A DNA stretch of 64,000 nt, from positions 1-64,000 of the forward strand of contig CAWFZT010000005.1 of assembly GCA_963820415.1 (NCBI GenBank), written 5' to 3'. How positions within the stretch are numbered: position 1 is the first letter of the stretch; each line of letters opens with the position of its first letter. The notes under the pieces were generated by a model. That model searched no databases. It was not told the origin of the DNA and worked only from the letters and a program-made list of their open reading frames with translations. Below are positions 17,867 through 26,321 of the stretch, piece after piece. The DNA comes from CAWFZT01 sp963820415. Lineage in GTDB: Bacteria; Chloroflexota; Anaerolineae; Anaerolineales; Anaerolineaceae. The translations under genes and the position numbers were made by a program.

Positions 17867-19015
17867 ATGCCCCAAAAAATCTTGATCGCAGATGATGATG
17901 TTGAAACGCTCCGCTTAATTGGCTTGATGCTTCAACGCCAGGGTTTTGAAATTGCCGCGGCTGCCAATGGCGCCCAGGCGTTGGAAATGACCCGTACGGT
18001 TTCCCCTGACCTGATCATCCTGGATGTAATGATGCCTGATATGGATGGTTATCAGGTTACCCGGCAGCTTCGCCAGGATGCAAGCACGGCCGAAATCCCC
18101 ATTTTGATGTTCACTGCGAAAACTCAGGTGGAAGACAAGGTGACAGGTTATGAGGCAGGGGTCGATGAATATATTACCAAGCCCATCCACCCGGCAGAAC
18201 TGGTCGCCCGCGTAAAATCCTTACTTTCCCGCGCAAAAGCACACCCTTCTTCTCCAGTCGCTGAACGTGGTTATATGATCGCGGTGATGGCGCCTAAAGG
18301 GGGCCTTGGGTCTTCAACCTTGACGTTGAATCTGGCAATCAGCTATGCCCAAAGGGTTAAGAGTGACGTGATTGCCGCCGAGCTGCGCCCGGGGCACGGC
18401 AGTTGGGCCCAGGACCTTGGCTATAACACGAAAGAAGGTTTGAACAACCTCCTTAGGTCGAAACCGTTTGAAATAAAGAATAACCACGTTAAATCCGAGC
18501 TGCTGCGCACTACTTACAGTGGCGTACGGCTCTTGTTGGCTGACAGTGAAATTAGTGATATCGACCTGGTTGAGGCCAGCGCCCAGCTAGAATCAGTGGT
18601 ACGTATTTTGCCTTTCCTGGCGCCAATGGTGCTGCTGGATATTGGCGTACCCGTTTTGCCGAAGATCGACCGTGTCCTGGCCTCTTGTGATGAGATCCTG
18701 CTGATCACTGAACCTTTTCCTGGCTCTTTACGCAGCACCAAGCGTTATATGCAGGAATTGAGCAACTTTGGCTTCGGCAAATCTAAACTGCTCACCGTAG
18801 TGATGATCAACCGTATTCGCGCCGATATCCAATTGACAATTACCCAGGTGCAGGAGGCCATCGGCCAACCGGTGGCCCAGGTCATTCCACCTGTCCCAGA
18901 AATTGCCTACCAGGCGGCCCTACAGTTCCTGCCATTGGTTAAAATCCAACCGGATGGGTTGATCGCCCAGCAATACCGGCGTCTGGCTGAGATCATCTCC
19001 CAACGGAAGAAATGA
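17867..19015 (+). CDS. CpaE-like protein: response-regulator receiver fused to MinD/ParA-type ATPase
   Basis: A 382-residue protein. Residues 1-120 are a CheY-like receiver with the acidic pair DDD, phospho-acceptor Asp in LIILDVMMPD and the conserved Lys in ITKPIHP. Residues about 140-375 are a MinD/ParA-like domain with the deviant Walker A APKGGLGSSTLTLNLA. This matches CpaE/TadZ proteins, which position type IV-like (Tad) pilus machinery at the cell pole. No other pilus gene is in the window. Its stop overlaps the sirtuin start (ATGA at 19012-19015), implying coupled translation. Confidence 0.82.
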   Translation: MPQKILIADDDVETLRLIGLMLQRQGFEIAAAANGAQALEMTRTVSPDLIILDVMMPDMDGYQVTRQLRQDASTAEIPILMFTAKTQVEDKVTGYEAGVDEYITKPIHPAELVARVKSLLSRAKAHPSSPVAERGYMIAVMAPKGGLGSSTLTLNLAISYAQRVKSDVIAAELRPGHGSWAQDLGYNTKEGLNNLLRSKPFEIKNNHVKSELLRTTYSGVRLLLADSEISDIDLVEASAQLESVVRILPFLAPMVLLDIGVPVLPKIDRVLASCDEILLITEPFPGSLRSTKRYMQELSNFGFGKSKLLTVVMINRIRADIQLTITQVQEAIGQPVAQVIPPVPEIAYQAALQFLPLVKIQPDGLIAQQYRRLAEIISQRKK

Positions 19016-19782
19016 CCGGCGAGCAGTCTGGCGCAGAAATCCAGAAAGCCGGTTCTTTATTGAGGTCTTCCCAGCACGCTGTCGCCCTGACTGGCGCCGG
19101 TATTTCAACGCCTTCCGGCATCCCCGATTTCAGGTCGCAGAGCAGTGGATTGTGGATTAAAGATAACCCGCTGGAGGTGGCCTCTTTGACTGCATTCCGG
19201 CGCAATCCCGAGCGTTTCTTTGCCTGGCTGCGTCCATTAGCGGCCCAAATTGCCTCAGCCCGCCCTAATCCGGCGCACCAGGCGCTGGCTGACCTTGAAA
19301 AGGCTGGTCTGATCAAAGCGGTGATCACCCAAAATATCGATGGGCTGCACCAGGCGGCTGGATCTCAGGCCGTCCTTGAACTGCATGGGTCGACGAAGAG
19401 CCTGACGTGTTTGTACTGCCACAGGTCATATCTCATTGGCCAGTTCCGCGGCGAATTCTTGGGGCAAGGCAAGTTGCCCTATTGTCCCAACTGCGGCAAA
19501 CTATTAAAACCGGATATCGTCTTATTTGAAGAAATGCTGCCGGCTTCTGTTTGGGAGCAGGCAGAGGCCCATTGCCGGCAGGCTGACGTTATGCTGGTGG
19601 TTGGGTCTTCACTTGAAGTGGCGCCAGCCGGGAGGCTGCCCTGGACTGCGCTCGAACACGGGGCGCAACTGATCATCCTGAATTTCTCTCCTACTTACCT
19701 GGATGCATACGCCAGCCTGGTGTTCCATGCCGATGCCGCTGAAATCCTCCCTCAACTGGCTGCTTTTGCGATCGGGGTTTAG
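19012..19782 (+). CDS. NAD-dependent protein deacylase, Sir2 family
   Basis: A 256-residue sirtuin. The NAD-binding motif GAGISTPSGIPDFRS is near residue 27 and TQNIDGLH near residue 105, with the catalytic His in LELHGS. A four-cysteine zinc site is formed by CLYCH and YCPNCG, followed by VVGSSLEV in the Rossmann domain. It removes acetyl or related acyl groups from protein lysines using NAD. The 4-bp overlap with the CpaE-like gene is unusual and may mean that acylation control is linked to that regulator. Length and motifs are those of bacterial CobB-like enzymes. Confidence 0.9.
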   Translation: MTGEQSGAEIQKAGSLLRSSQHAVALTGAGISTPSGIPDFRSQSSGLWIKDNPLEVASLTAFRRNPERFFAWLRPLAAQIASARPNPAHQALADLEKAGLIKAVITQNIDGLHQAAGSQAVLELHGSTKSLTCLYCHRSYLIGQFRGEFLGQGKLPYCPNCGKLLKPDIVLFEEMLPASVWEQAEAHCRQADVMLVVGSSLEVAPAGRLPWTALEHGAQLIILNFSPTYLDAYASLVFHADAAEILPQLAAFAIGV

Positions 19783-19784
19783 CT

Positions 19785-19880
19785 ATGGGCAATCCATCCC
19801 TGGAAACCTGCCGGCGCCTGATCGAAATTTCGCGCGATCTGGCTTCCATGCTCGATCTCGACTGCCTTATACGCCTCGCA
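19785..19880 (+). pseudogene. N-terminal stub of a GAF-type signalling protein
   Basis: Three bases after the sirtuin stop an ATG opens a frame whose first 32 or so residues (LIEISRDLASMLDLDCL) look like the helix that leads into a GAF domain. After about 19880 the sequence becomes the 3' end of mutL on the other strand and the similarity ends. The rest of the gene has been lost, so this is a truncated remnant, probably of a third gene in the CpaE-like/sirtuin operon. Confidence 0.55.
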
Positions 19881-19893
19881 AGGTGTCCGAGCC

Positions 19894-21639
19894 TCAGCGG
19901 CTGCCGCGCCGGCCGAACTGGCGTTCCAGCAGGTCGACCGAAAGGTGGATCATGGTCGGCCGTCCATGCGGGCAGGTGCGCGGCGACTGGCAAGCTTCAA
20001 GGTCTCTGAGCAGTTGTTTTTGCTCTTCTACTGCCAGGATTTGCCCCGCTTTAACCGCCATGCGTTTACAAATTCGCGCCGCCAGGCGCAGTTCTATCTC
20101 AGCCTGCAGGGGCGATTCGTCTTCCTCGAAATCCTCCACTACCACCCGCACTGCGGCGGTCGGATCGCCCGCCGCCAAGAAGGCTGGCACGGCGCGCACG
20201 CGGAAAGTCCCCGGGCCGAAAGACTCGACCTGGAAGCCCAGGTTAGCCAGCAAAGGCAGCTTTTCCTGCAGGGATTGGGCGTTATGCGGGGGCAGTTGGA
20301 TGAGCGCCGGCTCGAGCAAACTTTGCGCTGGGATGGGGCCGCCGCGCTGTTTTTGATAGCGCTCGAAGAGCACACGTTCGTGAGCAGCATGCTGGTCAAC
20401 CAGGTACAGCCCGTCCGGGCCTTCGGCAACTAGGTAAGTGGCGCCGATCTGTCCGATCAGGCGCAGGATCGGCAGTTGGCCGGAAGGCAATTCTACCTGG
20501 CCAGCTTCGGGCTGCAAGGAGGTCCCGGCTGGGGCAGCAAAACCTGTCGTCTGGGATATGGCTGGGGTGCTGGCGGATATTTCCCAGGCTGGATCGATAG
20601 AACGGCCAGAGGCAGGGGTGCGCCAGCCTGAAACTGAAACCTGCGGGACTGGCGAATAGGCCAGAAGGGCGCGCCGCACAGCCCGCTGGACCGTGCTGAA
20701 GACGTGGTCAGGATGGCGGAAGCGCACCTCAGCCTTGGCAGGGTGGACATTGACGTCCACTTCTTCTGGTGGAATTTCCAGGAATAAGATCGCCATCGGG
20801 TAGCGCCCGACCATCAGTAAAGTGTGATAGGCCTGCAGCAGGGCCGTATTCAAGGCGATGTCCTGCACCCAGCGGCCGTTGACAAAAAAAGTAATCTCGC
20901 GTCGGTTGGAGCGGGTCAGCGCTACCGGGCTGGTAAAACCGCTGATCCTGGTCTGCTCCTCTTCCAGGGTCACTTCCAGCATCTGGTGGGCAATTTCAAC
21001 CCCATATAATGTAGCCAGAACCTCACGGGCGCTGCCATTCCCGCTGGTTTGAAGGGCTGTACGCCCATCCTGCGCAAGCAAGAAGCGGACTGAGGGATAA
21101 GCCATGGCGTAGCGTGTCGCCAGAGCCTCGATCTGTTGTCGTTCTGTGGCATCTTGCTTGAGGAATTTCAAGCGAGCCGGGACGTTAAAAAACAGGTTTT
21201 CGACCCTTATCTGGGTGCCGTAAGGGGCGCCCACCGCCTCGATAGCGCCTACCTGGCCTCCGTCTACCTGGAGGCGCGCTCCGATGGCTTCTTCACGGCT
21301 GCGGGAGGTCAAGGTCATGTGCGACACCGATCCAATCGACGCCAGCGCTTCCCCGCGAAAGCCAAGCGTGGTGATATGAAAAAGTTCCTCAGAGGAGTGT
21401 AGTTTGCTGGTGGCGTGGCGTTGGACCGCCAGGGTCAGCTCGGCGGCGGGGATGCCCAGGCCGTCATCGGCCACATCAATCAGGTTCTTGCCAGATTGTT
21501 CGATGCGAAGGGTTATCTGCCGGGCGCCCGCGTCCAGCGAATTTTCCAGCAGCTCTTTCACCACCGACGCCGGGCGTTCGACGACTTCGCCGGCGGCGAT
21601 CTGTGAGGCAACTTCATCGGGCAAAAGGTGGATAGACAT
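19894..21639 (-). CDS. mutL: DNA mismatch repair protein MutL
   Basis: A 581-residue MutL. The N-terminal GHKL ATPase (about 1-330) has IAAGEVVERPASVVKELLEN, DDGLGI and TLGFRGEALASI. A Pro-rich linker (about 330-400) leads to the C-terminal dimerisation domain. The latter carries the endonuclease motif DQHAAHERVLFE and CPHGRPT, so it is a nicking MutL of the kind found in bacteria without MutH. The start MSIHLLPDEVA at 21639 is chosen; the open frame reaching 21699 adds residues not seen in the family. TATAAT lies at 21655-21660 on the minus strand, leaving a very short 5' leader. Confidence 0.95.
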   Translation of the reverse strand: MSIHLLPDEVASQIAAGEVVERPASVVKELLENSLDAGARQITLRIEQSGKNLIDVADDGLGIPAAELTLAVQRHATSKLHSSEELFHITTLGFRGEALASIGSVSHMTLTSRSREEAIGARLQVDGGQVGAIEAVGAPYGTQIRVENLFFNVPARLKFLKQDATERQQIEALATRYAMAYPSVRFLLAQDGRTALQTSGNGSAREVLATLYGVEIAHQMLEVTLEEEQTRISGFTSPVALTRSNRREITFFVNGRWVQDIALNTALLQAYHTLLMVGRYPMAILFLEIPPEEVDVNVHPAKAEVRFRHPDHVFSTVQRAVRRALLAYSPVPQVSVSGWRTPASGRSIDPAWEISASTPAISQTTGFAAPAGTSLQPEAGQVELPSGQLPILRLIGQIGATYLVAEGPDGLYLVDQHAAHERVLFERYQKQRGGPIPAQSLLEPALIQLPPHNAQSLQEKLPLLANLGFQVESFGPGTFRVRAVPAFLAAGDPTAAVRVVVEDFEEDESPLQAEIELRLAARICKRMAVKAGQILAVEEQKQLLRDLEACQSPRTCPHGRPTMIHLSVDLLERQFGRRGSR

Positions 21640-21654
21640 GGGGCGCCAGAGGAA

Positions 21655-21660
21655 ATTATA
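21655..21660 (-). promoter_or_regulatory. Candidate -10 box of mutL
   Basis: TATAAT on the minus strand, 15 bp before the mutL ATG, predicting a leader of under 10 nt. The -35 region would fall within the palindrome at 21671-21706. Confidence 0.5.
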
Positions 21661-21670
21661 TCCTAATGGC

Positions 21671-21706
21671 CCCGGATATGAAGTGTTATAACACCTCATA
21701 TCCGGG
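21671..21706. promoter_or_regulatory. 36-bp near-perfect palindrome between mutL and the HAD gene
   Basis: Outer arms CCCGGATATGA and TCATATCCGGG with an inner GTGTTATAACAC; only one pair is mismatched. It lies between the divergent -10 boxes of mutL and the HAD phosphatase gene, next to the predicted -35 elements, so it could be a protein-binding operator or a cruciform-type repeat. Confidence 0.6.
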
Positions 21707-21731
21707 AGTTCACCAAGCGGTCAAATTCAGG

Positions 21732-21737
21732 TATACT
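21732..21737 (+). promoter_or_regulatory. Candidate -10 box of the HAD gene (leaderless)
   Basis: TATACT ends 6 bp before the ATG at 21744, with TTCACC 17 bp upstream as a weak -35. No Shine-Dalgarno is present, so transcription should begin at the start codon. Confidence 0.55.
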
Positions 21738-21743
21738 CGGGTT

Positions 21744-22382
21744 ATGAGCCTAAAAACCATGTTCCTGGATCTCGACGATACGCTTTATCCCCCATCGGCC
21801 GGCATCTGGCCCGCCATTGGCGGAAGGATCGACCTGTATATGGTCGAACGCTTGCATTTACCCGCCGAACAGGTGCCAGCGCTGCGCCGGCAACTTTTCC
21901 GCCAATATGGTACAACTCTGCGCGGCCTGGTTGTCACCATGAATATCGACCCGGTTGATTACCTGGATTTCGTCCACGATGTGCCGGTGGAGCGCATGCT
22001 CCAGCCGGATGCCAGGCTGCGGGAGATCCTGTCCGGCTTGCTGCAGCGTAAGGTGATCCTCACCAATGCCGACCGCAAACACGCCGGGCGGGTGCTGGAT
22101 GCGTTGAAAGTAACAGATTGCGTCGACCAGATCATCGATATCCTGGATGTCACGCCTTACTGCAAACCTCAGGCAGGCGCGTTTGAATGCGCCCTGCATA
22201 TGGCTGGAGAGACAGACCCGGCTCAATGCGCCGTGATCGACGATGGCCTGCCTAACCTGGCGGCTGCTCGCCAGATCGGTTTCCATACGGTGCGGGTGGG
22301 TAGCGCTGAACCATCCCAGGAGTACGAGGTCGGTATTTCATCGATTTATGAGCTGCCAGGCGCGATTGAAGCCTGGCTGTAA
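21744..22382 (+). CDS. HAD-family phosphatase, pyrimidine 5'-nucleotidase type
   Basis: A 212-residue HAD hydrolase. Motif I is FLDLDDTLYPP near the N-terminus, motif II is ILTNADRKHA near residue 110, the motif III Lys is in YCKPQAGAF, and motif IV is CAVIDDGLPNL. The DxDDTLYP form and the helical cap resemble the SDT1/PHM8 pyrimidine 5'-nucleotidase group, which dephosphorylates UMP/CMP-like substrates; substrate specificity is inferred. The start at 21744 is chosen because family homology begins there. It overlaps the following protease gene region by 1 bp at the upstream in-frame ATG, so they form an operon. Confidence 0.82.
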   Translation: MSLKTMFLDLDDTLYPPSAGIWPAIGGRIDLYMVERLHLPAEQVPALRRQLFRQYGTTLRGLVVTMNIDPVDYLDFVHDVPVERMLQPDARLREILSGLLQRKVILTNADRKHAGRVLDALKVTDCVDQIIDILDVTPYCKPQAGAFECALHMAGETDPAQCAVIDDGLPNLAAARQIGFHTVRVGSAEPSQEYEVGISSIYELPGAIEAWL

Positions 22383-22393
22383 TGGAGAATAAT

Positions 22394-23660
22394 ATGCAAT
22401 CGAAAGGCCTGCGTAACCTGCTTCTCATCCTCGTGGCGGTGATCTTCACCGCCGGCGCGTTTTCGGGTGGAATGATTGTGGGTTGGGCACTGCCCAACCG
22501 TCCAACCCTCAGCCTGCCAGGATTGCCCCAGCCCGCAGCAGCCATCACGCCCAAACCGCAAATGCCTACTTCCCAACCAGGCCAGACCACTAACCTGAAC
22601 GATCTCTTCCGGGCCTTCTGGGAAACCTGGGACGTCGTCCACCAGCAATACGTCGACCAGCCGGTAAACGATGTCAAATTGATGCGTGGGGCCATCAGCG
22701 GTATGCTGGCTTCCCTGGGTGATAAACATACCTCTTACATGGATCCGGAACAATACCAACAGATAAATACGCAGTTGGTGGGAGAATATGAAGGGATCGG
22801 CGCCTGGGTAGACATTACGGGCGAATACCTGGTAATCACCGGGCCTATGCCGGACGCGCCGGCTGAAAAAGCTGGACTGAAAGCTGGCGATAAGGTGATC
22901 GGGGTCGATGGGCAGAGCATGCAGGGCATCGATGGCCAGGTGGTCCTGACGAAAATTCTGGGACCAGCGGGGACCACGGTCAAGCTGACCATCCAGCGTA
23001 CAGGCGTTGGCCAGCCCTTCGACGTAAGTATTGTGCGCGCCAGGATCATCATTCCCAGCATCGCATCCAAAATGCTGGAAAAGAATGTGGCTTACGTACG
23101 GCTCAACACGTTTGGCGAGAGCACCGCCGCCGACCTGCGCAAGGCCCTGCAGGACCTGTTGGCGAATAAACCGGCCGGCCTGGTGCTCGACCTGCGCAAT
23201 AATGGCGGCGGATATCTGTCCACCGCGGTAGATGTGGTATCCCAATTCATCCCCCAGGGGAAAGTCGTTTTATATGAGGTTCAGAAAGACGGGACGCGCA
23301 ATACGTTTAACTCTAAAGGCGGCGGATTGGCCACTGATATTCCCCTGGTTGTGCTGGTCAATGAAGGCACTGCTTCAGCGTCTGAAATCACCGCGGGAGC
23401 CATCCAGGATTATCTGCGCGGCCAACTGGTGGGGGTCAACTACTTACGGCAAAGGTTCCGTGCAAATCCTTTTACGCCTGGTAGATCAGCAGGGTGCTAT
23501 CCGGGTGACCACGGCGCGCTGGTTAACGCCCAAGCAGCGTCAGATCAACGAGGTGGGTCTCAAACCGGATGTAGAAGTAAAGATCACTCAAGAGGATATC
23601 ACTGCTGGGCGCGACCCGCAGCTCGATAAGGCAATTGAGCTATTGACCGCCCCGAAATAG
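22394..23660 (+). pseudogene. S41 family C-terminal processing peptidase (frameshifted)
   Basis: With one correction this is a 421-residue CtpA-type protease. It has an N-terminal membrane anchor (about 5-28), a PDZ domain (about 130-210) with APAEKAGLKAGDKVIGVDG, and the S41 core with LVLDLRNNGGGYLS and the nucleophile serine in NEGTASASEIT. The catalytic lysine segment TTYGKGSVQ is only reached after skipping one G in the run of five G at 23431-23435. As written, the frame stops at 23629 with an unrelated tail. The homopolymer position points to an assembly indel. GGAG (22384-22387) favours the ATG at 22394. It belongs to an operon with the HAD gene and precedes HtrA. Confidence 0.85.
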
Positions 23661-23665
23661 AAGAA

Positions 23666-23745
23666 CTCAGATTTTGGGGTTGAGCGTGCGTAAGCACGCT
23701 CAACCCCAAAATCTGATAGTCCATAACTGTAGTTCCCAATGAACC
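23666..23745 (+). repeat. Dispersed palindromic repeat, copy C
   Basis: Arms of 22 bp begin CAGATTTTGGGGTTGAGC and pair perfectly around GTAA. The middle of both arms differs from copies B and D, but in a compensating way. The tail resembles that of copy A, with AGTTCCCAATGAACCA at its end. It lies between the S41 and HtrA genes. Confidence 0.88.
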
Positions 23746-23773
23746 AGATAAACCGTTCAGGAGAGTCGTGCAA

Positions 23774-24979
23774 ATGTTTTGGAAAAGGCTGCTTTACGTC
23801 TTATTCGTGGTGTTGGTGGCAGCCGGCGCAGGGTTGGCCGGCGCGCTGGCGGGGGGCATCTCCGTCTACCGGGTCCTGCAGCAGCAGGCGCGCCTTAGCC
23901 CGAATGCTGCCGCGCCCCAGGTGCAGGTTAATCCAAAGGTGGTTGTGGTAACGCCGGAGTTGACGGCTCAACCAGCCCAGCAAGCTGGCAATTCGAACCC
24001 GGTAAAGATCGGAGTAAATACCGTCAATGTGGAGACTGCCATTACCCAAACCGTTGAAAAAGTCGGTCCTTCGGTCGTGACCGTGGTGAGTAACTTGCCC
24101 ACCCAGTCTTCGCCATTTGGGCTAATTTCTGGGGGAGAGGCCAGCGGCAGCGGGGTGATCATCTCCGATAAAGGCTATATCTTGACCAACCAGCATGTCA
24201 TTGACGGGGCGGACAGCATCCAGATCGTGTTGGCTAACGGCGCCCAGATGCCGGCGAACTTGATCGGCAGCGATCAGTTCTCCGATATCGCCGTATTGAA
24301 AGTGGATGGCGCCCTGCCTGCGGCAGCCGTACTGGGAAATTCAGACGCTCTGAAACCGGGCGAGACCGTCATCGCCATTGGCTCTCCGTTGGGCGATTTT
24401 AAAAATACCGTCACCGTGGGGGTAGTCAGCGCCACCGGACGCACGTTAGATACCGGCAATGGTTACCTGATGGAAGGCCTGATCCAGACCGACGCCGCCA
24501 TCAACCACGGTAATTCAGGGGGGCCGCTGGTGGACCTGGCCGGGCAGGTCATTGGCATTAATACCGCCATTTTGCGCAGCGCCGGCAGCAGCGGCGATGT
24601 AGTGGAAGGCTTGGGGTTTGCTATCCCGGCCAACACCGTCCAGGTGATCGCTGCGCAGATCATCCAAAGTGGGCGCGTGGCGCGCCCATACCTGGGAGTG
24701 CGCTGGCAGGCCATCACGCCCCAGGAGGCAAGCATGTACGGCTTGCCGGTGCAGTGGGGGATTTACGTGTCGCGCGTTTTGGCCGGCAGCCCGGCGTTAA
24801 GCGCCGGAGTGCAGGCGGGAGATATCATCACCCATATCGACGGGGTGGAGTTGGATGACCAGCATCCCTATACCAACGTGCTCTTCAGCCATGTCCCTGG
24901 CGATACGGTGACGCTTACCATCAACCGCAACGGCAAGACCCTCCAGCTTCAGGTGAAACTGGCGGAGGGCAATTCTTAA
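23774..24979 (+). CDS. HtrA/DegP-like serine protease (S1C) with PDZ domain
   Basis: A 401-residue membrane-anchored protease. It has an N-terminal transmembrane segment (about 5-30), a linker, and a trypsin-like domain (about 90-300) with catalytic His in LTNQHVIDGAD, Asp in FSDIAVLKV and Ser in NHGNSGGPLVDL. A C-terminal PDZ domain (about 310-395) has SPALSAGVQAGDIITHIDG. It degrades or refolds damaged envelope proteins. AGGAGAG (23759-23765) suits the ATG at 23774 better than the GTG at 23768. It follows another envelope protease (S41) after a palindromic repeat. Confidence 0.93.
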   Translation: MFWKRLLYVLFVVLVAAGAGLAGALAGGISVYRVLQQQARLSPNAAAPQVQVNPKVVVVTPELTAQPAQQAGNSNPVKIGVNTVNVETAITQTVEKVGPSVVTVVSNLPTQSSPFGLISGGEASGSGVIISDKGYILTNQHVIDGADSIQIVLANGAQMPANLIGSDQFSDIAVLKVDGALPAAAVLGNSDALKPGETVIAIGSPLGDFKNTVTVGVVSATGRTLDTGNGYLMEGLIQTDAAINHGNSGGPLVDLAGQVIGINTAILRSAGSSGDVVEGLGFAIPANTVQVIAAQIIQSGRVARPYLGVRWQAITPQEASMYGLPVQWGIYVSRVLAGSPALSAGVQAGDIITHIDGVELDDQHPYTNVLFSHVPGDTVTLTINRNGKTLQLQVKLAEGNS

Positions 24980-25007
24980 AACCTGGACGAGGAATTTCAA
25001 AAATCAG

Positions 25008-25013
25008 TATAAT
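25008..25013 (+). promoter_or_regulatory. Candidate -10 box (leaderless) of the LPG-synthase-like gene
   Basis: TATAAT ends 6 bp before the ATG at 25020; TGGACG at 24984-24989 is a possible -35 (18-bp spacer). No Shine-Dalgarno precedes the start. Confidence 0.6.
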
Positions 25014-25019
25014 CAGGGC

Positions 25020-26024
25020 ATGCGGAAATTCATCATCGCCCTGGTGCTGCTGTTGGGGGTATTGTTTATCATCACACGCTTCACCGAGGTGCAGGACCTC
25101 TACGCCACCTTACAACGAGGGGATTGGCGTTTTATTTTGCTCGGGTTTGCCACGGTAGGGCTGTGGATGGCCAACCATGGCCTGTCCTACCAGGCTGTTT
25201 ACCGCCTTCTGGGCATCCGGGAAGAAATGTGGCACATGATGAAGGTGGCCCTGGCGGCGGACTTCGTCAACGTGGTCACTCCCTCGGCTGGGATGACGAC
25301 CATTGCAGTCTTTCTGGACGATTCACGCCGCCGTGGCTATTCTTCCGGCCGGGTGATGGTGGCCTGGGCCTTAAACCTGCTCTTTGATTACACCGCTTTC
25401 CTGGGCGTGCTAACCGTGGGGCTGGGTGTGTTGGCGCGACGGAATGACCTGCATTGGCCAGAAATAACGGCTGCTTGCATCCTGCTGCTTGGGGCGCTTG
25501 GATTAGCGACTTTGCTGTACCTGGGCCTGCAATCCGGCGAAGCCCTGGGGAAAGCGCTGGCCTGGATGGCCCGGTTGATTAACCGCATTGTCCGGCCGTT
25601 TATTCACCGTGATTATCTCGAGGTGGAGCGCGCTCACAGCTTCGCCTACGACGGCGCGGCTGGCATCGCGGCGGTGCGCCAGCACCCACTCGGCCTGCTA
25701 AAACCGATCTTGCTGGCCTTGAGCAACAAAACCCTGCTGATCCTGATCCTGATCCTGACTTTCATGGCTTTCCACGTACCGTATACCTCGGGGACGATTG
25801 TGGCCGGTTTCAGCATTGGCTATCTGTTTTTGATCGTTTCACCGACCCCTTCCGGGATCGGGATCGTGGAAGGCGTGTTGACTCTGGCGTTAACATCTCT
25901 GTGGGTGCCAGTCGAAGCTGCCGCGATTATTACCCTGGTCTACCGAGGCTTTACTTTTTGGCTGCCGTTATTTGTGGGAATGGTGGCTTTTCGCCAGATG
26001 CCCCATGAAAATCAAATCGCTTGA
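25020..26024 (+). CDS. UPF0104 / lysylphosphatidylglycerol-synthase transmembrane-domain protein
   Basis: A 334-residue membrane protein with about eight hydrophobic helices, matching the LPG_synthase_TM (UPF0104, YbhN-like) family. Landmarks are the NHGLSYQAVYRLLG segment, DFVNVVTPSAGMTT near residue 85 and SPTPSGIGIVEGVLTL near residue 275. These proteins lack the soluble aminoacyl-transferase domain and are thought to move or modify lipids or glycolipids. The substrate is unknown. The gene appears to be expressed from its own leaderless promoter 40 bp after HtrA. Confidence 0.85.
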   Translation: MRKFIIALVLLLGVLFIITRFTEVQDLYATLQRGDWRFILLGFATVGLWMANHGLSYQAVYRLLGIREEMWHMMKVALAADFVNVVTPSAGMTTIAVFLDDSRRRGYSSGRVMVAWALNLLFDYTAFLGVLTVGLGVLARRNDLHWPEITAACILLLGALGLATLLYLGLQSGEALGKALAWMARLINRIVRPFIHRDYLEVERAHSFAYDGAAGIAAVRQHPLGLLKPILLALSNKTLLILILILTFMAFHVPYTSGTIVAGFSIGYLFLIVSPTPSGIGIVEGVLTLALTSLWVPVEAAAIITLVYRGFTFWLPLFVGMVAFRQMPHENQIA

Positions 26025-26035
26025 ACCTGTACTTA

Positions 26036-26116
26036 TGGCTCATTGGGATTTACCGTGGAAGGTCCCCAGATTTTGGTTAGTGAGCGTGCGTAGCACGCTC
26101 ACTAACCAAAATCTGG
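26036..26116 (-). repeat. Dispersed palindromic repeat, copy D (inverted)
   Basis: The conserved tail (TGGCTCATTGGGATTTACC) precedes the palindrome, so this copy is inverted relative to A-C. The 24-bp arms run from CCAGATTTTGG through to GAGCGTGC and pair perfectly around GTA. The middle of the arms (TTAGT / ACTAA) differs from copies B and C on both sides, which keeps the pairing. Confidence 0.88.
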
Positions 26117-26309
26117 AAGTTTACTACGGTTATTCTCAGAGAACCCACTTAATCATTGGGAAGGTTGTTCATTTGAAAATAGATTTCTAGCAAGGCAACC
26201 AGGTTGATCCGCCCGCTCCCGGTCATCTTTTCGAGCGTTGGAGCGGATGGCGGCTTGTTGGGGGCAGCTATCCTGGCATGGCCAAGGGTGGATGGCGCCT
26301 GAGCGGCTG

Positions 26310-26315
26310 TATAAT
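26310..26315 (+). promoter_or_regulatory. Candidate -10 box (leaderless) of tilS
   Basis: TATAAT ends 6 bp before the ATG at 26322, and no ribosome binding site is present, so a leaderless transcript is expected. Confidence 0.6.
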
Positions 26316-26321
26316 CAGTCT

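Noticed and set aside
22346..23245. A 299-codon minus-strand frame within the S41 gene
   Set aside because: Antisense shadow of the protease; no motif or ribosome binding site.
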